DNA of 64,000 nucleotides from Fragum whitleyi. Its lineage: Eukaryota > Mollusca > Bivalvia > Cardiida > Cardiidae. Each line of letters opens with the position of its first letter. The first letter of the stretch is position 1. Location: the NCBI GenBank assembly GCA_948146395.1, contig OX411546.1, positions 23,786,449-23,850,448 on the forward strand. Direction: 5' to 3'. A model generated the notes under the pieces. That model worked only from the letters and a program-made list of their open reading frames with translations. It was not told the origin of the DNA and searched no databases. The translations under genes and the position numbers were made by a program. Below are positions 59,208 through 64,000 of this stretch, in pieces.

Positions 59208-60232
59208 AATAATAAAATCAAAGCACTGATAGTACTGAAGGCAAGGGAACTGAATAGACGATATAACCCACGAGATCAATTTCCTTGAATATAACCTTGA
59301 GTATTCACCTTGTCCTTATCATGTATACAAGTTATTTTCTTACTTTCACTGCCAAAATCACTGCTGTGTTAAAGATACATAGCTTTACTATTTGATCAAT
59401 TTGACGGATAACCTTGCTAATAGGGAGAAGAAGAAGATGCTGCTAACTAATACGTTCTCCTTTCTCCCTAATATCATCTACCCTTTCTGCTACAAAATTT
59501 ACTAATTTGCCCACAAATTGTATGTAATCTGCAACCCTTTACTATTTGGACCTGTCTAAACATATATTGTATTTTAATGGATTTATCTAAATTAGAAAAA
59601 TTTAAAAGCTTTGTCCATACTTAAAACCTTAAACAGACGACAACATTTTAGACTGAAACAACTTTGAACAGTTTGCAGTCAATAAATCAACATGAGTGTA
59701 ATTTGATATATATCTAGGGTAGAAATTAAAAAAATAATAAGGGTTATGAGTAAAGGGTTGACCATATTGTGGGAAAGTGAGAAATTGACCCTTTAAATTT
59801 CTTGTGTTCCCACAGTAAATACAAATACAATTATGGAATTCAATTCAATCTAAAAGAAAGAGCCGACAGCATTGTTAGACGGAATGATCGAGTGGATTAA
59901 TTGACTGACTAGTAGCAAACCATTCAACTCAACTAAAATTATAAAAACTCGAGTTGTGCCTGTCTGCGAAGCGGTAATCTATACCTTGGGATTTAGTTTT
60001 TTTTATTTTGGCGGACTCAGCGCTATATAGTGAGCATACAGTTCGACATTTTTCCTTTGAAGTGAGTTCGGAATGTGGCTTACGATTCCTATAGGTAAAT
60101 GGAACCCTTGATTTTCCTAGCCAAAAAATGCCTTGCTAAAAAGATTCAACCATTGGAGTGCATGCCTTCAAATGTCACCTTGCCTACTTATAAACCAGGC
60201 ATTCAGCGCCTTTAGCGCTTTGATTCTCATCA

Positions 60233-60302
60233 TTATCTGGTCTCGGCTGCTAGAAATTATCAACCCTCGTTATGATATCTCCCAACCTCGAAGATACCAA
60301 AA
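60233..60302. repeat. Foldback repeat (TCTGGTCGAGG type), copy 3
   Basis: ATTATCTGGTCTCGGCTGCT and AGAAATTATCA match the left arm of the copies at 39911 and 51147; the right arm is reduced to CCAACCTCGAAGATACC. The flanking 60133-60321 frame has no support as a gene. Confidence 0.55.
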
Positions 60303-60564
60303 TATTATTCTCTTCATTTAAGACGTAACAAGCGTATAATAAATGGCTTTATAAAATGATTCAATGACTCATACTATTCCCACACAAACCCGAATTTGTC
60401 CTTCTGAAGGAAACCGATTCTGTTGCTTCTTGACAGAAACCATTAAGAGAGTATTTTACTTTTACCACTGTTTTTTTGTAATTTATTGATTAGGGCAAAA
60501 CTAAGTCATCCGATTAAGGTAATAACTCAAGTGATCCGTGTACTCTCATTTTTTTTAAATCAAA

Positions 60565-60850
60565 GATAATGCTCAAAGTAGTCCGTTTGTCCTTAAAGAC
60601 ATAGTAGCGGACAAGCGGTCAAATGACAGGTCAATGTCTCACTATACCCCGAGGAATTATAATATTCCATCATAGATGGATCTTGTCTCTAATTTAGTGG
60701 GGTCGATCTAATCGAAAAAGAGCTATACAGAAAAAGATAGCCTATGTTATAATCTATTGTTCCCCAGAAATATAGAGTAACGACTATGCTTTCATGTCGT
60801 TATAATAGTTTCATGAAGACATCTTCAATAACATCAGAGATATACCTAAG
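60565..60850. repeat. Dispersed repeat, uninterrupted copy (pair with 10872)
   Basis: CAAAGTAGTCCGTTTGTCC, ACAGGTCAATGTC, CCCCGAGGAATTATAATATT, GGGGTCGATCTAATCGAAAA and TTGTTCCCCAGAAATA align with 10872-11420. Where that copy carries the TTAA-flanked MITE, this one runs through without it, so it approximates the empty site. Confidence 0.7.
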
Positions 60851-60999
60851 GTTAAAGTATGTCACGCCAACGACAACGCGAAGGGCGCCAGGGTGGTAAA
60901 AAAACAACCGAGTTAATAAACGCCATAAGATATAAGAAGCTGTTTATTTTACATGAATATAAACTTAAAATTTAGTGTTGCTTTAGTCCGATATCTCTG

Positions 61000-61232
61000 T
61001 TTGTGATATTGGTGGGTCATTTATCACTCGTTTGTAATTGACCAAGTAAGTCACCACATTACCCAAGTGGGACATTTGCGTTTGTTAAAAAGCAAATACA
61101 CCCATTCAACTGTCTGGAAAATTGCCATTTTTATGAGATTTTATTGTTAAAAGGAAACTGTTTACATATCAAGTTATGTTAAGAAATAATGATTCATTTC
61201 TCTTGAAGATTGAGTTCTCCTTTTCTAAAAAC
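61000..61232 (+). repeat. Dispersed repeat, copy 2 (pair with 18468)
   Basis: Matches 18468-18700 in the same orientation, including ACATTACCCAAGTGGGACAT, TTGTTAAAAAGCAAATACAC and TTCAACTGTCTGGAAA. No ORF or TIR was recognised. Confidence 0.7.
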
Positions 61233-61333
61233 TTTAACCCTTATCTTGCTGAAAGCAAAATTTTGTGTCAAACTAATTGCCATTTGAAAGACATTTTAAC
61301 CAGTCTGAAGGTTTTGCCTAAAATTGTACTAGA

Positions 61334-62158
61334 CAGCTGGAGTGTAGGACAAATTCCCCCCGGACAAAAGCCCTCCCGGATAAAAGCCCTCGCGGACAAA
61401 AGCCCTCCCCTACACAAAATACATATGAATTGTAGGCTTGCGTGTAAAACATTGTAAGAAAAGGTAAGGCAGGCACAAATACCAAGCGTTTTTAACTTTG
61501 CTGAATCCTCCTCAAATATGCAGCATTTCATCTTAGTTTAAATGACTTAGAGATAAATGGCTTCAAACACTTTTTGTTATTATGTTTGAGTTCAAGTGTT
61601 CGTGTGTAATTAATATAAATGTTAACATCCTACTGAAACATGATGTAAAAAGCCGATGTTGTTTCGAAAATTGTCTAATTAGTTTAAAATGAATATGGTG
61701 CTTATCGGCATGTTCACATTTTAGTTTTACTTTTATCAAAATTACGCATAGTGTTTAACTTGAAGTGGTGGATCTTACGAATGTGTAGACTAATCTTTAT
61801 AAGACACCTTTATAAGACTTTTAAAAAAAAATCATTAACAACAATAACATCTATAAATGTAACCATTGAATCATATACAATATTCTTGTTGATGAAAATA
61901 ATATTAAATAGATATAGAAATCAAAATATATATATTAACAATGTATAAGGAGGGCTTTTGTCCGGATGGGTTGATTATGGGGCGGGAATGTGTCCGAAGG
62001 GCTTTTGTCCGGGGGAATTATGTCCGGGAGGACTTTTGTCCGTGTGGGTTGATTTTTGGGAGGGATTATGACCGGAGGGCTTTTGTCTGGGGGGGGGGGG
62101 GGTATGCCCGGGAGGGATTATGTCTGGGAGGGAATTTGTCCATACCCAAGAAAGCTGA
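61334..62158. mobile_element. Element with ends built from a 16-bp tandem unit
   Basis: The left end CAGCTGGAGTGTAGGACAAA opens a block of four 16-bp units with consensus GGACAAAAGCCCTCCC (to about 61410). The right end, read on the other strand, begins TCAGCTTTCTTGGGTATGGA and carries about nine variants of the same unit, mixed with GGACATAATCCCTCCC forms and a poly-G run (61943-62145). The interior of about 530 bp is AT-rich and non-coding. Unequal arrays at both ends in inverted orientation suggest a transposon with expandable terminal repeats. The frames at 61941-62234 and 61975-62253 just read the arrays. Confidence 0.6.
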
Positions 62159-62528
62159 CAGTGTAGGCTTAGATCAGACTGCAAGCTGGCGCAGACTGAT
62201 CTATAGGTTATTTGGTCTGCAAAAAAAATGTTAACTATATGCCATGTATACATATCGAACCGATTTTACCTGCCATTAAATTTTCAACAAATATCGTTAA
62301 GAATTTGATTTATCCTGTCACACGATACAATATCGACCGTAAAAAGGGGTGCCGTGAAAATCTGATGATTCACGGTCACTTGCTAGCTCATTTGCATATA
62401 TGCCGGAACTACTTTTGACCTAGCGTTTCACATATTACGTCGCCGTTCAAATGTAAACAAACAAAATGTGTGACAGCGCTGTCAATTTCGAGTAAATTTG
62501 GGACGATCAGAGTATTGATTTTAAAGAA

Positions 62529-62606
62529 ATGCCGTCGGATGAATTTCTGAACCAGTTCGGCATCGATCCTACTGATTTTGACACTGAGTTAGAGGCAGAA
62601 GGGTGA
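62529..62606 (+). other. Short acidic leader ORF, likely out-of-frame N-terminus
   Basis: ATG at 62529 opens 25 codons (MPSDEFLNQFGIDPTDFDTE then LEAEG) and stops at TGA 62604. The downstream recombinase-like frame starts at 62603 in another frame. One extra G in the GGG at 62601-62603 would fuse them into a single open frame. This may be the true N-terminus broken by a 1-base loss or assembly error, a genuine upstream ORF, or an exon ending at the GGTGAA donor-like site. Confidence 0.4.
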
Positions 62607-63192
62607 ATTCAACGAACGAAACGAAAGAAGCATCGTCGGTAGAAATCACCGCAAGTAGCTCCTGTAAATTTCTCGACATTTCTGAGAAAGATGTGCATTC
62701 TTTTATTGAAGAACAATCAAACAAAGCCACGCTTAAAAAGACCCTCTGTGATGTAAGAAAATTTGAGAAGAACGAAGACTGCCAAATGTGTAGTCTTGAA
62801 CCAGAAAAACTGGATGAATACCTGGCGAACTTTATTCTTTCCATTAGGAAAAGTGATGGGCAGGATTATGAGCCATCAACTTTAAGGAACATTGTTTCTA
62901 GTATTGAAAGGAAACTGAAAAGGCAGAAATATCCCCATCAAATAATAAATAACTCATCAAATCACTTTCAACTAACAAGAGATGCGTTGAAAGCCAAACA
63001 AAAGTCCCTAAAGAAACAGGGGAAGGGAAATAAACCTCTAAGAGCTAGTCCTCTTACAACAGAAGAAATTGATATACTGTATGAAAGAGGTATTCTAGGG
63101 GGACACAATGCCAAGAGCTTGCTGAATGTGTTATGGATGAATAACTGTCTAATGTTTGGATTGCGGGGGACTAAAGAAAATTATAATCTCAG
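62603..63192 (+). CDS. Crypton-type tyrosine recombinase-like (DUF3504) gene, first exon
   Basis: Partial gene leaving the window to the right. After a Ser/Thr-rich start come a helical core-binding region (VRKFEKNEDCQMCSLEPEKL, DEYLANFILSIRKSDG) and the family hallmark YEPSTLRNIVSSIERKLKRQ. These are followed by RDALKAKQKSLKKQGKGNKP, LTTEEIDILYERGILG, and WMNNCLMFGLRGTKENYNLR, which contains the GLRG..E motif around the first catalytic Arg of tyrosine recombinases. The frame runs into intron at CAG/GTTTGT (63192/63193); residues after NLR (FVFKIASPAFL) are hydrophobic intron translation. Family members are Crypton-derived genes (ZMYM2-4/QRICH1/KCTD1-like) expanded in molluscs. The His, second Arg and Tyr would lie downstream, so activity cannot be judged. 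The 62603 start is GTG; see the leader ORF for the likely real start. Confidence 0.85.
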
Positions 63193-64000
63193 GTTTGTTT
63201 TCAAAATTGCCTCACCAGCCTTTCTTGTTCACATTTATACGATTCTTTACTTCACATTTAATCACTTTTTTTTTACCAAAACTGTTACTCAAAGAGTAGA
63301 GTAGACTACACATTTTTTTAAAGAACTAAACATTTTTGGAAGACTGGTATATATTTGTGTTGTAAAGCTACTGTTTATCCTCTGCTGAGACTTAAACTCA
63401 GAACTCCTGGTTTCCCAGGTATTTTATCTTAAACTACAAAGGCTGAGTGTACTTTGTAACAAATATAATACCAGTTTCATTAGATCAATCAAAGCTCCAG
63501 ATATCAGGGAATATTTATCATATTTGAATTTAAATTAAAAACATTATTTATTACAAAAATAAGTGTTTTTGGTATCCTTCAGAATGGTTTGAATTAGAGA
63601 ATTCCTGTATTCAAACACAAAATAAAGTTTATCTGACAATATTTTTTTCACTACAACACGTTCTAATAGTGTGCTCTTATGAAATAAATTAATATGTGTA
63701 GTCTTTAATTGAATAAAATGTTTGACAATTTTTAGATTGAAAGTAAGATTTCACTATGAATGTTAGTCACAGCCTTACATGATAATGGAAATCCAATTTT
63801 TACTACCCTTAGAGTATTTACAGGATCAAACTCTTGCATTAAAATCATCAGCCTTTCTATTTTTTTTGTATCTAATACATTTTCTCTCATATTCTAACTT
63901 TTTGTGTTAATTTTTTTAGAATGGAACCGCTTAGATTTTATATACCTACAAAAACTTTTAAGATCATGTCAGGTCTGAATTTTCAAAGCAAATTTAATTC
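63193..64000 (+). other. Intron of the DUF3504 gene up to the window edge
   Basis: Begins with the donor GTTTGTTTTC. No continuing exon of the recombinase domain (such as a downstream WGD- or HxxR-like segment) was seen before the end. Sequence is AT-rich and otherwise unremarkable. Confidence 0.5.

Noticed and set aside
63193..63304. C-terminal extension of the recombinase-like ORF to 63304
   Set aside because: A CAG/GTTTGT donor interrupts the conserved region right after NLR, and the following residues are a hydrophobic, Phe-rich translation typical of T-rich intron.

Overview
This is intron-rich, AT-rich animal DNA, most likely from a marine bivalve or a related mollusc. That rests on established repeat types rather than a database match: a tRNA-headed SINE with a CAATCAAT-type tail in several copies, elements starting AGCTCACCTGAGC with CCGT-rich ends and tandem 150-170 bp units, and many small inverted-repeat elements. 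No bacterial, plasmid or CRISPR feature is present. Almost all listed open frames are chance frames or parts of repeats.

Only two host genes are supported. (1) A class A peptide-type GPCR on the + strand has two coding exons here: TM3-TM4 at 41535-41773 and TM5 to the C-terminus at 51281-52246. A 9.5 kb repeat-filled intron separates them. The TM1-TM2 exon was not found and probably lies left of the window. (2) At the right edge is the first exon of a Crypton-type tyrosine-recombinase-like (DUF3504) gene, about 62529-63192. It ends at a clean splice donor, and its short acidic N-terminus is out of frame by one base.

The rest is a layered repeat landscape. 1-7 kb: foldback repeats, a TA-flanked MITE, and an unexplained GC-richer segment (6138-7140). 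7.4-8.6 kb: an element with seven 156-bp units. 9.0-10.8 kb: a decayed R2-superfamily LINE. 10.9-11.7 kb: a piggyBac-like TTAA MITE inside an older repeat, then another MITE. 14.6-15.8 kb: a Tc1-like DD34E transposase pseudogene split by a SINE with a 14-bp target duplication. 16.5-24.6 kb: arrays, SINEs, a strong hairpin and a 650-bp stretch very dense in TACG/CGTA. 25.4-28.4 kb: a TIR element and a 752-bp tandem duplication. 30-37 kb: two array elements and copies of the TA-flanked MITE. 39-51 kb: MITE-rich sequence, including the GPCR intron. 55.8-59.2 kb: a 3.4 kb head-to-head palindrome of two 1.7 kb units with the same ~11-bp sequence at the left, centre and right. 61.3-62.2 kb: an element whose ends are arrays of a 16-bp unit.

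No operon-like or pathway-level link between the genes is visible. The most unusual structures are the 3.4 kb palindrome, the TACG-dense block, the 16-bp-array element, and a short core shared by otherwise different tandem-array families. All coordinates, identities and counts come from reading by eye; repeat boundaries are good to roughly 5-30 bp unless a target duplication is described.
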